Origin: a virus
Length of the DNA: 53,638 nt
Virus record (IMG/VR): IMGVR_UViG_3300023174_000219
Span: 1 to 53,638 of that record
Direction: 5' to 3' (one strand)
A model generated the notes under the pieces. That model was not told the DNA's origin and ran no database searches. It was given only the letters and a program-made list of their open reading frames with translations. The stretch's first letter is position 1; every line of letters begins with the position of its first letter. This document shows positions 13,140 to 20,941 of this stretch, in pieces. Position numbers and translations under genes: made by a program.

Positions 13140-13376
13140 CTAAATTAACAGCTCAGATGCAGCAATCTCATTGCCAATATATTTCTTTTTCAATACAAAT
13201 TCTCTAACATGCTCTGGGCCCATAGATCTTCCTGCTAATATAACAACCCATCGTGGCTCAATTTTAGAAGTTATGCATGTCTCGCACATAAGCAAATTAA
13301 TCGGCAATAAGCTGGACTTTTTTACGTTAAGCTTATTCTTAGACTTATTACAAGAATAGCACAATATTTTTTCCAT
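13140..13376 (-). CDS. Zinc-binding conserved actinophage protein, 78 aa
   Basis: CYSCNKSKNKLNVKKSSLLP then LMCETCITSKIEPRWVVILA: two CxxC pairs and the EPRW segment recur in actinophage proteins. Start overlaps upstream stop as TAATG. Unknown function. Confidence 0.65.
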   Translation of the reverse strand: MEKILCYSCNKSKNKLNVKKSSLLPINLLMCETCITSKIEPRWVVILAGRSMGPEHVREFVLKKKYIGNEIAASELLI

Positions 13377-13573
13377 TATTTTTCTTCCTCAGCGTGTTCA
13401 AATACGATTTCGTCAACTATGGCGAATTCGTCGTTCTCAATCATTTCTTTATAATCAATACCATCTTTAGTATATTTTACCACAGATGCATAAGTTCCCA
13501 TTTTTTCTATTGTTCCATATACACGAAGATCGTGTATGTATACAACATTGATAATCTCATAGTACTCTTTCAC
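13376..13573 (-). CDS. Hypothetical protein, about 65 aa, GTG start
   Basis: No ATG lies in frame near the 5' end. GTG 13573 with GGGG upstream is preferred; TTG 13585 is the alternative. The product is an acidic beta-rich protein (VYGTIEKMGTYASVVKY). It overlaps the next upstream gene by 17 bases. Confidence 0.5.
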   Translation of the reverse strand: MKEYYEIINVVYIHDLRVYGTIEKMGTYASVVKYTKDGIDYKEMIENDEFAIVDEIVFEHAEEEK

Positions 13574-13877
13574 TTGGCACCCCAACCAGTTCGCATCTTA
13601 CTCCAAACGATTCAATTACCTTCTTAACTTTTCCAACATAATCAATAACCATTTCCTTTTGAGTACCTTGGTACTGGATAAAGTTATCTTCATATAGCTT
13701 AATAGCTAAGAAATCTGGATATTTGGCAATATCCATTTGTAATCCCATGACTGGCGCTTTGATCTCTTTGATCTTCTTGGCCATCGCTTGACTATAAAAT
13801 ACTGGCTTGTTAGGTTCTCCTGTAAATTGATTAATGCCATACTTAAAATGCTTGTTGTCAAACATGCTAGATGCCAT
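13557..13877 (-). CDS. Hypothetical protein, 106 aa
   Basis: Begins MASSMFDNKHFKYGINQFTG after AAGGAGAAAAA. No family recognised. A central helix KKIKEIKAPVMGLQMDIAK and the end ESFGVRCELVGVPSERVL are visible. Confidence 0.65.
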   Translation of the reverse strand: MASSMFDNKHFKYGINQFTGEPNKPVFYSQAMAKKIKEIKAPVMGLQMDIAKYPDFLAIKLYEDNFIQYQGTQKEMVIDYVGKVKKVIESFGVRCELVGVPSERVL

Positions 13878-14178
13878 TTTTTCTCCTTATTTTTTTCCAG
13901 GTTTCCTGTGTTTTATGAATATTCCTTGCTTTATCAATTGAACCTGCATTCAAGTATATCCCGCCCCAAATACCGTGTTCATTATTTTCAACTCCTGCTT
14001 CGTAGCACATTTTAGAAACTGGACAGCTCAAACAAGCCTCGTCTATGTTCTTTGCAATGTTTATATCTGACTCATACTTTTCGTAAAATAAATTTGTATC
14101 CATACCACGACATATTGCTAAGTGGTACCAATCAAAATCGTCTTCGTCTACGCCTAGATCATTTAAAATGCTTGACAT
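13867..14178 (-). CDS. whiB: WhiB-family iron-sulfur regulator, 103 aa
   Basis: Four conserved Cys (23, 49, 52, 58) in AICRGM and CLSCPVSKMC bind a 4Fe-4S cluster. EHGIWGGI (68-74) is the WhiB turn, followed by a basic C-terminal tail for DNA contact. WhiB proteins are confined to actinobacteria and their phages and bind the primary sigma factor. Phage copies can redirect host transcription or confer superinfection exclusion. Overlaps neighbours on both sides. Confidence 0.93.
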   Translation of the reverse strand: MSSILNDLGVDEDDFDWYHLAICRGMDTNLFYEKYESDINIAKNIDEACLSCPVSKMCYEAGVENNEHGIWGGIYLNAGSIDKARNIHKTQETWKKIRRKNGI

Positions 14179-14392
14179 ATTTTGTCGGTAACTTCCAAAT
14201 TCCTTCGTCGCTTACAGATATTCTTTCTGCAATCCCCCAAGTATCTTTTCTAAATAAACCTTTTATATTAGTAAATCCGTTATGATCTTTTTTCCAAATC
14301 ATTAAGTCATAGTTATCCCAGTATGAATCTTGATTTTTATTCTTAGATCTTTCTATAAAAACTTCTACACCTTTTAGTGTAAGATTAAGCAC
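14159..14392 (-). CDS. Hypothetical protein, 77 aa, GTG start
   Basis: GTG 14392 with AGGAAACAAA upstream. Product rich in Lys and Trp (SYWDNYDLMIWKKDHNGFTN). No family recognised. It follows tRNA-Asn. Confidence 0.55.
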   Translation of the reverse strand: MLNLTLKGVEVFIERSKNKNQDSYWDNYDLMIWKKDHNGFTNIKGLFRKDTWGIAERISVSDEGIWKLPTKYVKHFK

Positions 14393-14426
14393 TTTGTTTC
14401 CTATCTAGTAAGTCCGCCTAGATTTG

Positions 14427-14499
14427 CTGGCCCACTAGGATTCGAACCTAGGACCTAGAAGTTAACAGCTTCCCGCTCTGCCTGCTGAGCTATGGGCCA
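14427..14499 (-). tRNA. tRNA-Asn (GTT)
   Basis: Acceptor stem TGGCCCA/TGGGCCA, discriminator G, anticodon loop CTGTTAA with anticodon GTT, T-arm CTAGG-TTCGAAT-CCTAG. The U1/G73 pair is typical of tRNA-Asn. CCA is not encoded. Confidence 0.93.
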
Positions 14500-14527
14500 A
14501 AAGCAGAAACCGCAGTCTCTATGTATT

Positions 14528-14557
14528 ATTATACAGTAAAAACTACGGCCCTGTCAA
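14528..14557 (-). promoter_or_regulatory. Consensus promoter for tRNA-Asn
   Basis: -35 TTGACA (14557-14552), 18-bp spacer, -10 TATAAT (14533-14528). Predicted start about 22 nt before the tRNA 5' end. Confidence 0.75.
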
Positions 14558-14564
14558 CGATTAT

Positions 14565-15200
14565 TTAGTACTTCTTTTTTGTAAAAATTCCATCCCATAT
14601 TGATTTATTTACAGACTTTTCAACAGGAACACAATTAGGAACCATTCTGCCATCCTTTTCCTTCATACCACGTTGAGTATATCCAGTCCAGCATTTCTGC
14701 ATTTCGTTATCCCATTTATCTTCGTCTTCATTTTCTGATTTATAAATTTCTTTTTCATTATCCATTTTTTCAACCAAATCATCTTCAATTTCTATTTCAT
14801 TAGTAATTGGATCAATGGCGTCTTCTAAAATAGATTTAATTTCTTCTACAATTTCGTTGCTTTTTATCATTTTTTCAGCATTCTTCTCTCTTTGAACAAT
14901 TTTTCTGGACCATGAGAATCCTGCATCGCCACCCCATGCAAGCCACATAATCTTTCCGTTAGATGGATTTTCTGCGTTATCCCAGTCTTTACCCTTTTTA
15001 TCTACTTCATGACGTGAAAAAAAAGAATACATTCTTTTTACTGTATCAAGGCTTAGTGTTTCACCTCTAGCAAGTTGCCCAGCCCTTGTCCAACCAACAG
15101 CAGTTCCTGCGCCTTTAGCCTTACCCTGCTCTTTTAATTTAAGAGCTCTACGTGCAGCAGATTGCATGCCCGATGTTGGTTTATATCCATCTTTAGCCAT
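14565..15200 (-). CDS. Conserved phage protein with WGGDAG motif, 211 aa
   Basis: ATG 15200 with GGAGAAGTAAT upstream is preferred over ATGs at 15251/15248. AVGWTRAGQLARGETLSLDT, FFSRHEVDKKGKDW and IMWLAWGGDAGFSWSRKIV form a module found in phage structural or protease-linked proteins. The C-terminal KCWTGYTQRGMKEKDGRMVP segment is a second conserved phage motif. The middle is acidic. Function not established; a virion or maturation role is plausible. Confidence 0.6.
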   Translation of the reverse strand: MAKDGYKPTSGMQSAARRALKLKEQGKAKGAGTAVGWTRAGQLARGETLSLDTVKRMYSFFSRHEVDKKGKDWDNAENPSNGKIMWLAWGGDAGFSWSRKIVQREKNAEKMIKSNEIVEEIKSILEDAIDPITNEIEIEDDLVEKMDNEKEIYKSENEDEDKWDNEMQKCWTGYTQRGMKEKDGRMVPNCVPVEKSVNKSIWDGIFTKKKY

Positions 15201-15201
15201 A

Positions 15202-15345
15202 TTACTTCTCCAAAATCTTGACGATATTAACGTGCTTAATTTCGTCATCAATATTAAATATGTCTCCTACGTAGTCTCTAGCATCAGCCTCATTAAAAGC
15301 TTCTACTTCAACCTCAACACTTAATTTAACTTTGTAGGTATTCAT
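15202..15345 (-). CDS. Small hypothetical protein, 47 aa, leaderless
   Basis: MNTYKVKLSVEVEVEAFNEA... alternates like a beta-alpha-beta fold (ferredoxin-like DUF with YxVxVxxxVxAxxxxEA). No ribosome site; an extended -10 abuts the ATG. Confidence 0.6.
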   Translation of the reverse strand: MNTYKVKLSVEVEVEAFNEADARDYVGDIFNIDDEIKHVNIVKILEK

Positions 15346-15351
15346 ATAACT

Positions 15352-15360
15352 AGTATATCA
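15352..15360 (-). promoter_or_regulatory. Extended -10 leaderless promoter
   Basis: TGA-TATACT (15360-15352), 6 nt to ATG 15345. Confidence 0.6.
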
Positions 15361-15371
15361 TTTTCTTGACT

Positions 15372-15722
15372 TTAATTATAGTTTGGGTCATCTTCAGGCG
15401 ATACTTGTGTAATTGTACCTGAATTTGCTGAAATTAATATATCTTGTCCAGACTGCTTAGCCTCAACCTTAAGGTCTGCTTCGCTCTTAGCCTTTGTGTC
15501 TACTGATGCAAATGCTGCATTAATTTCATCTAGATCCAACTTGCCATCGTTCATAAATCCACGAGCAAGTTTTTCTACAACAGCCGCAACTGCCGTTAGT
15601 CCAGCCACAGTTACTGCTTTTACTACTGAGATACCAGCAACTGCGCCAGCACCTATTACTCCCAAACCGCTAGCTGCAAACACAGCAACAATTCTCAATA
15701 AAATATTTCCAATTGATTTCAT
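15372..15722 (-). CDS. Holin-like membrane protein, 116 aa
   Basis: Two hydrophobic segments (about residues 8-27 and 28-49, AVFAASGLGVIGAGAVAGIS and onward) followed by an acidic soluble tail (DGKLDLDEINAAFASVD). GGGAGG precedes the ATG. Lies in the segment with the endolysin 5 kb away. Holin is a reasonable guess from topology only. Confidence 0.55.
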   Translation of the reverse strand: MKSIGNILLRIVAVFAASGLGVIGAGAVAGISVVKAVTVAGLTAVAAVVEKLARGFMNDGKLDLDEINAAFASVDTKAKSEADLKVEAKQSGQDILISANSGTITQVSPEDDPNYN

Positions 15723-15724
15723 AT

Positions 15725-15922
15725 TTATTCCTCCCCGCTAAAATCTTTTATTCTGTTACGAATAATCCATACGATAAAACCTATCATTATGACTTTTCCA
15801 ATAACTACCTTTGCTGACCCTGTAAGAACTAGCCATCCAGCAAATAGACCGATTAGCGTGTATATCTCATCAATTATATCAGAGATAGTTCCCTTGATAA
15901 TTCTCCAAAGATTGTTAATCAT
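15725..15922 (-). CDS. Small membrane protein, 65 aa
   Basis: One or two TM segments (IYTLIGLFAGWLVLTG and VVIGKVIMIGFIVWII) and a short basic end. AAGGAGG is the ribosome site. Next to the holin-like gene and translated right after the 999-aa protein; could be a second holin component. Confidence 0.55.
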   Translation of the reverse strand: MINNLWRIIKGTISDIIDEIYTLIGLFAGWLVLTGSAKVVIGKVIMIGFIVWIIRNRIKDFSGEE

Positions 15923-18914
15923 TTCCGAACCTCCTTCTGAAAGCCACTATAGCTGCTGTAAGTACCAGCACCTTTTTAGCCTTCTTTCTTGTTACTGGAC
16001 TCATATCGTTTCCAATGTTAGCCATAGCAGCATATGCTGCCCCTACTGCCTGTATTGCCTCACCAGCGCCTGGAATGGCATCTAGGGCCGCTGGAAGAAA
16101 TGTACACTGCTCTATTGGGTGTTCATTACCATCTATATCTATATGAATTTCCTTATCGTTTCTAACTTCTGTTTTACATACGTATGTCATAAGTACTGGA
16201 ACCGCAATATCTGGTGAATTAAATGATGTTCCTCCAGGCTGTCCAATGAATGTATCTTGTGTTGTAATTGCTTCTGCAGGAATTGGAAGTCCAGATCCTG
16301 GAGGTGGAGGAGGAGGAGTTAATTTACCGTCTTCTCCTATAACTTGTGGAGCAGACTTTGTGCCAAAGAATTGAATTCCACCATTTTCAATACCTGGCTT
16401 ATCAACTTGAACTTTTGCAACTAAGTCTTGAGGATCTGGTAGCTTTGGCTTATCTGTTGGTAATTGATCTGGGTTATTTGACTTTACACCAATAGCATCT
16501 TCTAATTTCTTTGCTTCCGCCGCTTTTTCTGCAGCTATTTTAGATGCCTCTGCTTTAGCAGCATCTGATTTTGCTTGTGCATCTTTTGCTGCCTGAGCTG
16601 CCGCTTTTTCTTCTGCTAACTTGTTTGCTTGATCTTGTGCTTCTTTTGCTGCTGCATCCGCTGCTGCTTTATCCGCTGCTGCTTTATCCGCTGCTGCTTT
16701 ATCTGCTTCTGCCTGTGCAGCTGCTGCTGCTTCTGCAGCGGCTTTGTCTGCTTCTGCCTTTGCTGCAGCTTCGGCCTGTGCCTGTGCCTCTGCTTCTGCT
16801 TTTGCTGCAGCTTCCGCTGCTGCTTTATCTGCTTCTGCCTGTGCAGCTGCTGCTGCTTCTGCAGCGGCTTTGTCTGCTTCTGCCTTTGCTGCAGCTTCCG
16901 CTGCTGCTTTAGCTTCTGCTTCTGCTTTAGCCGCAGCTTCTGCGGCTACCTTAGCTTCCGCTTCTGCCTTTGCTGCAGCTTCCGCTGCTGCCTTAGCTTC
17001 TGCAGCGGCTTGAGCAGCTGCTTGTTCCGCTGCAGCTGCTGCTGCTTCTGCGGCTGCTTGTGCTGATGCAGCTGCAGCTGCCTGAGCTGCCGCTACTCTA
17101 GCAGACTCTTCTGCAGTTTTTTGTTCAATAATTGAAGTTAAATTAGATTGTATGCTTTCAATATTAGATGATTGTACAGTTACTGTTCCCACTGCTTGTG
17201 AGACTGCAACAAGGCTCTCTGTTTTTGTTTGCAATGTAGCTGTTGCTGTTTCTACTGTAGATGCATTAATAGCAAGGGTTGTGCTTGCTTGAGCCAATGT
17301 ATTAGAGGCTGAATTTAATGTGCTTGTCTGTAATGTAGTTTGTAATGGTCTTGGTGCAGTTACAGATACTGCATTATTAGCATTATTATTTGCCACCACA
17401 TTGGTTATGGCAGCATTTAATGTTGCAATTTGAGCATTGGCATTATCAATTGCTGTCTGAATTGCTGCTGTTGATGGATCTGGAGTAGGTGTAAAAGATG
17501 CACCCTGACTTAATGTTCCATTAAATCCAGGTCCTGAATTTGTATCTGCTATTGCAGTAACTGTGCCATTTGTGGTCTCTCTATAATTAAATCTTGCCCC
17601 ATTAGGAATTGGGCCAGTCACACTTACATCCGCCATCCAAGCACCATCTGCTGGATTAACATCAGCATTGAATCTAATTTGTGTCATTTGAGTTTCTGCG
17701 GTTGTAAGTGGATATACTCTAACATCCCACGCAACATTTAAAGTATTTGTAGTTGTTGAGTATGTAATACCAGATCCTGAAGACCAGGTGGTCCAGTCAT
17801 ATCCAGCAATAGAAATTGACGGGGCAGAAGGTGTTGAATAATAGTTTGATCCTTCATTAACTCCAAATGTTATTGTGCCGTTTGAACCAACATAGACATT
17901 TGTATAAACAGTATTTCCCATACGTAAATTAAATGGAAGATTCATTCTAACGCCAGCATCATCTACTCCAGCAAGTACGTTTGTTGATGCTCCAATTGTT
18001 GCTGCTAATGCATTAACCGCATCCTGAGCATTATTAATTGCAACGTTAGCTTCTGTTAATTGGGTTTGAGCATTTGTTCTAGCAGTAGATATTGCTGCTA
18101 CCGCAGTATTAGCATTTGTAATTGCTGTAGCAGTATTTGTTGCTGTAGCAGTAGCAGATTCAACTGCTGTATTTGCTGCAGTAATTGCAGTTTGAGCAGA
18201 CTCAACTGCTGTAGAAGCATTTGTAATTGTAGTATTTGCTGTTTCTATAGCTGCTTGAGCGGTTGCAACAGATGTCGATGCATCAGATACTACCTGTGAA
18301 ACTTGAGCAAGTGTGGTGGGGTCTGGATTTACTTGAGTTGCAACGCTAGAAATTATTGTAGCTGTAGAAGACTCAACTGCTGTTATCGCAGATGTAACTA
18401 CTGATTGAGCGGCATTTGCTGATTCTAATGTATTTGCATTTGTTACAGCAGTTTCTGCTGAATTTACTGCTTGAGTTGCTTGTGTAGCAGATTCAGTAAC
18501 TGTGGAGACTACTGGTGTTAAATTTGTAACTTGACTTACAGCAGTATTAACATTTGTTGTTGCTGTAGTTGCATCTGATACCGCAGTATTTGCTGTGGAC
18601 ACAGCTGTTGATGCTGCTTGAATTGCTGTATTTGCTGTTGCAACTGCAGTAGACTGTTGTTGAATAGCTGTGTTTGCTATTGCAACTGTTGCTGTTGCAG
18701 TATCTATTACTGCAGTTGTATTAATTGAAGCAGCAACAGCTTGGTTTACTTCAGATGTAGCTGTTGATAATGCTGTATTAACAGCCTGTTGTGCTGGGCT
18801 TACAACAACTTGTTCAACTGGTGCTGGATCATCTGCATACGCATAAGTTGGTCCAACAAAAAGCAACCAGCCCATAACAAATAGGCTGGCAAAAGTTAAT
18901 TTAATTCTAGTCAA
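15915..18914 (-). CDS. Large secreted Ala-rich protein with TolA-like helix, 999 aa
   Basis: TTG start at 18914 with GAGGAG nine bases upstream. Signal peptide (LTFASLFVMGWLLFVGPTYAY) is followed by about 300 residues of Ala/Thr/Val/Asn-rich heptad-like repeats, a beta domain at about 325-470 (MGNTVYTNVYVGSNGTITFG), a second repeat part, then about 180 residues of AEAAAKAEADK-type helix. The C-terminus has a Pro segment (PPPPPPGSGLP) and a hydrophobic stretch near VLVLTAAIVAF followed by RRR, like a membrane anchor. Possibly a wall-spanning surface protein or adhesin. Function unknown. Confidence 0.65.
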   Translation of the reverse strand: MTRIKLTFASLFVMGWLLFVGPTYAYADDPAPVEQVVVSPAQQAVNTALSTATSEVNQAVAASINTTAVIDTATATVAIANTAIQQQSTAVATANTAIQAASTAVSTANTAVSDATTATTNVNTAVSQVTNLTPVVSTVTESATQATQAVNSAETAVTNANTLESANAAQSVVTSAITAVESSTATIISSVATQVNPDPTTLAQVSQVVSDASTSVATAQAAIETANTTITNASTAVESAQTAITAANTAVESATATATNTATAITNANTAVAAISTARTNAQTQLTEANVAINNAQDAVNALAATIGASTNVLAGVDDAGVRMNLPFNLRMGNTVYTNVYVGSNGTITFGVNEGSNYYSTPSAPSISIAGYDWTTWSSGSGITYSTTTNTLNVAWDVRVYPLTTAETQMTQIRFNADVNPADGAWMADVSVTGPIPNGARFNYRETTNGTVTAIADTNSGPGFNGTLSQGASFTPTPDPSTAAIQTAIDNANAQIATLNAAITNVVANNNANNAVSVTAPRPLQTTLQTSTLNSASNTLAQASTTLAINASTVETATATLQTKTESLVAVSQAVGTVTVQSSNIESIQSNLTSIIEQKTAEESARVAAAQAAAAASAQAAAEAAAAAAEQAAAQAAAEAKAAAEAAAKAEAEAKVAAEAAAKAEAEAKAAAEAAAKAEADKAAAEAAAAAQAEADKAAAEAAAKAEAEAQAQAEAAAKAEADKAAAEAAAAAQAEADKAAADKAAADKAAADAAAKEAQDQANKLAEEKAAAQAAKDAQAKSDAAKAEASKIAAEKAAEAKKLEDAIGVKSNNPDQLPTDKPKLPDPQDLVAKVQVDKPGIENGGIQFFGTKSAPQVIGEDGKLTPPPPPPGSGLPIPAEAITTQDTFIGQPGGTSFNSPDIAVPVLMTYVCKTEVRNDKEIHIDIDGNEHPIEQCTFLPAALDAIPGAGEAIQAVGAAYAAMANIGNDMSPVTRKKAKKVLVLTAAIVAFRRRFGND

Positions 18915-18957
18915 TTAAGACTCTCCTCAGTAAAACAATATTTTTGTTTACTTAAGG

Positions 18958-18966
18958 ATTATATCA
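18958..18966 (-). promoter_or_regulatory. Extended -10 promoter for the large secreted protein
   Basis: TGA-TATAAT (18966-18958), about 45 nt before the TTG start. The leader includes an AAACAA/TTGTTT hairpin. Confidence 0.55.
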
Positions 18967-18995
18967 GACTAATTATAATAATTTAAATTAGTTAA

Positions 18996-19181
18996 CTATT
19001 TTGGGTTATCTGTTTTGTAAAAACCAGTACCGTTAAACTGTATTCCGAACGATCCGTAGTGTCTTGTAAGGTTTGCATTACACTTTTCACAGCCATAAGT
19101 TGGCTCATCTTCACTAATGCTACGCTCAAACTGTACAATGTCTTCTGGAGAACACTCACACTTATATTCGTAAATAGGCAT
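18996..19181 (-). CDS. FmdB-type zinc-ribbon protein, 61 aa
   Basis: MPIYEYKCECSPEDIVQFER, then YGCEKCNANLTRHYG: N-terminal MPxYEYxC and two Cys pairs are diagnostic of the FmdB putative regulatory family. The end FNGTGFYKTDNPK is also typical. Start shares one base with the nuclease stop. Role in phages unknown. Confidence 0.85.
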   Translation of the reverse strand: MPIYEYKCECSPEDIVQFERSISEDEPTYGCEKCNANLTRHYGSFGIQFNGTGFYKTDNPK

Positions 19182-19588
19182 TACTTACCGCTTTTCTTCC
19201 TCGCTTTTGCTAAGGCATCAAAGTCCTTGACCTTAGTATCTCCTAAATAACCCCATGCATATCCATCTTCAATCATCTTTTCATTCAATGATACTTTAGC
19301 ATCATCAAGGTAAACCCACCCTAAAATTCTTCCATACTTTTCTGAGCTGTCCATCTTTTCTGTCTTAATTACAACAGTCTTAGCAGCTTCAATTTCATGC
19401 TTCAGATAAGCTTTTGCCTCAAGCCCAAGAGCTTTCTCCATCTTATCTGCAGTTCTGCTTTCTGGTGTATCAATACCAGCTAAACGAACTCTAGAGCTAA
19501 ATGAGATATCAAATCCGAGATCAATATCTACATCAATTGTGTCTCCGTCCACAACTTTTGTAACCTTCTTTACATAATACTCAAACAT
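19181..19588 (-). CDS. Staphylococcal-type nuclease (thermonuclease), 135 aa
   Basis: KVVDGDTIDVDIDLGF, VRLAGIDTPESR and SEKYGRILGWVYL match the SNase fold, with catalytic Arg35, Glu43 and Arg87 present. Calcium-dependent DNA/RNA hydrolysis is the family activity. No signal peptide, so it would act in the cytoplasm, perhaps on host nucleic acids. ATG 19588 has AAGGAG four bases upstream. The frame is open for 16 more codons (ATG 19636) into the structured leader, but the conserved domain and ribosome site favour 19588. Confidence 0.88.
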   Translation of the reverse strand: MFEYYVKKVTKVVDGDTIDVDIDLGFDISFSSRVRLAGIDTPESRTADKMEKALGLEAKAYLKHEIEAAKTVVIKTEKMDSSEKYGRILGWVYLDDAKVSLNEKMIEDGYAWGYLGDTKVKDFDALAKARKKSGK

Positions 19589-19686
19589 GATTCTCCTTAA
19601 TATTAAGGAGCAGTTTATCGACATGCTCAGGTCCATCCTCGGGTAGCGCCCGAATGGTCTGCGACTCCCCAGTGACGGGGTGCAGA
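19589..19686 (-). ncRNA. Structured 5' leader of the nuclease gene (candidate cis-regulatory RNA)
   Basis: From the 5' end: TCTGC/GCAGA closing stem (19686-19682 with 19662-19658) enclosing CCCC/GGGG (19680-19677 with 19670-19667). Then CCAT/ATGG plus TCGGG/CCCGA (19657-19649 with 19643-19633, CC bulge). Then CTCCTT/AAGGAG (19610-19605 with 19598-19593), part of an 18-bp perfect palindrome, which hides the ribosome site AAGGAG. The arrangement of two upstream stems and an SD-sequestering hairpin is that of a translational switch. Ligand or signal unknown. Confidence 0.6.
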
Positions 19687-19691
19687 TCTTT

Positions 19692-19697
19692 ATTATA
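19692..19697 (-). promoter_or_regulatory. -10 element for the nuclease leader
   Basis: TATAAT (19697-19692) preceded by TAG; no good -35. It lies just beyond the Hsp20 stop codon, giving a leader of about 97 nt that begins with the first stem. Confidence 0.55.
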
Positions 19698-19701
19698 CTA
19701 T

Positions 19702-20121
19702 TTATTTTATCTTGATGGTCTTTGGCTTCTTTTCTTCAGGCACAATGCGCTCTACTAATACAGATAGCATACCATTCTTAAATTCAGCCGAAATTACTTC
19801 CATATACTCACCAAGCGCAAATGTGCGTGTGAATTTACGTGTAGCAATTCCCTTATGCAGTACTTCTTCTGTTGTTTCTGATCCAACTTCTCCCTTAATA
19901 ATCAGAGTTCCGTTATCTACAGATACATCTACGTCCTTCTTATCGAATCCAGCAACTGCTAGATCTACACGATACGAGTCTTCGTCAATCTTTACGATAT
20001 CGTAAGGTGGATATGATTGATGCACTGATGCATTATGAATTGAATTTAAGCGGTCCAATGTGTGATTGAAACCAATAAAAAATGGATCCTTAAAAAGATC
20101 CAATGTGTATGATGTTACCAT
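19702..20121 (-). CDS. hsp20: Hsp20/alpha-crystallin small heat-shock protein, 139 aa
   Basis: The alpha-crystallin domain spans about residues 45-130 with YRVDLAVAGFDKKDVDVSVD, GTLIIKGE, KFTRTFALGE and AEFKNGMLSVLV. The C-terminal KPKTIKIK carries the I-x-I anchor of the oligomer. ATP-independent chaperone that holds unfolding proteins. AAAGGAGAAATAAA precedes the ATG. Phage Hsp20 genes are known in cyanophages and related phages. Confidence 0.93.
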   Translation of the reverse strand: MVTSYTLDLFKDPFFIGFNHTLDRLNSIHNASVHQSYPPYDIVKIDEDSYRVDLAVAGFDKKDVDVSVDNGTLIIKGEVGSETTEEVLHKGIATRKFTRTFALGEYMEVISAEFKNGMLSVLVERIVPEEKKPKTIKIK

Positions 20122-20147
20122 TTTATTTCTCCTTTAAGCAAATAAAT

Positions 20148-20182
20148 TAATATACGGGCCCCTAATGGCGACCCGTATATTA
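20148..20182 (-). terminator. Terminator between endolysin and Hsp20 genes
   Basis: TAATATACGGG and CCCGTATATTA form an 11-bp stem with a 13-nt loop; a T/A-rich ATTTATTT follows on the minus strand. It could also sit in the Hsp20 leader. Confidence 0.6.
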
Positions 20183-20196
20183 TTATAGCAAATGTT

Positions 20197-20940
20197 TTAT
20201 AAAAACTTAATAAGTTCTGCCCAAGTTTTTGGACCAATAATTCCGTTTGAATCTACTAAGTCATGATTATCTTGGAATGCAATTACAGCCTTCTTTGTTG
20301 CTGGGCCGTAATCTCCGTCTGCAAGTAGTCCGAGTGCCTTCTGTACTACCTTAACTCCCTCACCCTTAGCGCCAGGCTTAATCTGTCCTGGGAATGCTGG
20401 TGCTTCTGGTGCTGGAACTTTTGCTGTTACGTCGTTACCCTTATAATTTGGGCGACCCCATCCAACAATTGAAACCATAACTTTCTTTTTATTAGACTTA
20501 TATGCACGAACCTGCTCACAAACTTCTCCACCATTACGCTGTGATCCAGATTTCTTTGAAGATGTATTACCTTCTAGTGCTGTTACTGTTCCGTCTCCGT
20601 TATCTTTTACGCAAATTCCAACATGGGAAATTCTATCGACACCATCTCCTGGAAAATCAAAATAAAGAATATCTCCTGGCTGAGGAGCTGTTCCATTATC
20701 TGCCTCAAACCATGTGCCCATCTTTTTAAATGCTGCTGCTCCTGCAACAGTTGAAACTGTATTTGGAACCTTTACTCCAGCCTGATTAGCGCACCACATT
20801 ACATAGCTTCCGCACCATGGCAAAAAGTTAGCCTTTGTAAATGCACCGTATTTTGTTTCATTATCCTTCGGGCCTTCAATAACCCCTACTTCTTTATATG
20901 CAACTTCAATTATAGCTGCAGCTGTTCCTTTATCTGCCAT
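20197..20940 (-). CDS. Endolysin: CHAP amidase/endopeptidase plus peptidoglycan-binding domain, 247 aa
   Basis: The CHAP domain is residues 1-155, with catalytic Cys43 (PWCGSYVMW), His106 (RISHVGICV) and Glu123/Asn125 (ALEGNTS). A linker PAPEAPAFPG joins to a PG_binding_1 domain (about 185-247: GEGVKVVQKALGLLADGDYG ... GIIGPKTWAELIKFL). It cuts peptide bonds in the host cell wall at lysis. No signal peptide, so a holin must release it. Strong AAAGGAGAATAAA ribosome site. Confidence 0.92.
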   Translation of the reverse strand: MADKGTAAAIIEVAYKEVGVIEGPKDNETKYGAFTKANFLPWCGSYVMWCANQAGVKVPNTVSTVAGAAAFKKMGTWFEADNGTAPQPGDILYFDFPGDGVDRISHVGICVKDNGDGTVTALEGNTSSKKSGSQRNGGEVCEQVRAYKSNKKKVMVSIVGWGRPNYKGNDVTAKVPAPEAPAFPGQIKPGAKGEGVKVVQKALGLLADGDYGPATKKAVIAFQDNHDLVDSNGIIGPKTWAELIKFL

Positions 20941-20941
20941 T

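Noticed and set aside
16620-17060. Short-period DNA repeats that could suggest a CRISPR array
   Set aside because: They are in-frame codons of the AEAAAK helix, without unique spacers.
16571-17066. Open frames rich in Leu or Cys on the plus strand
   Set aside because: They are antisense to the Ala/Glu/Lys repeat of the 999-aa protein; repetitive codons leave all frames open.
19636-19638. Upstream ATG as start for the nuclease
   Set aside because: It lies in the structured leader and no spaced ribosome site precedes it; ATG 19588 has AAGGAG.
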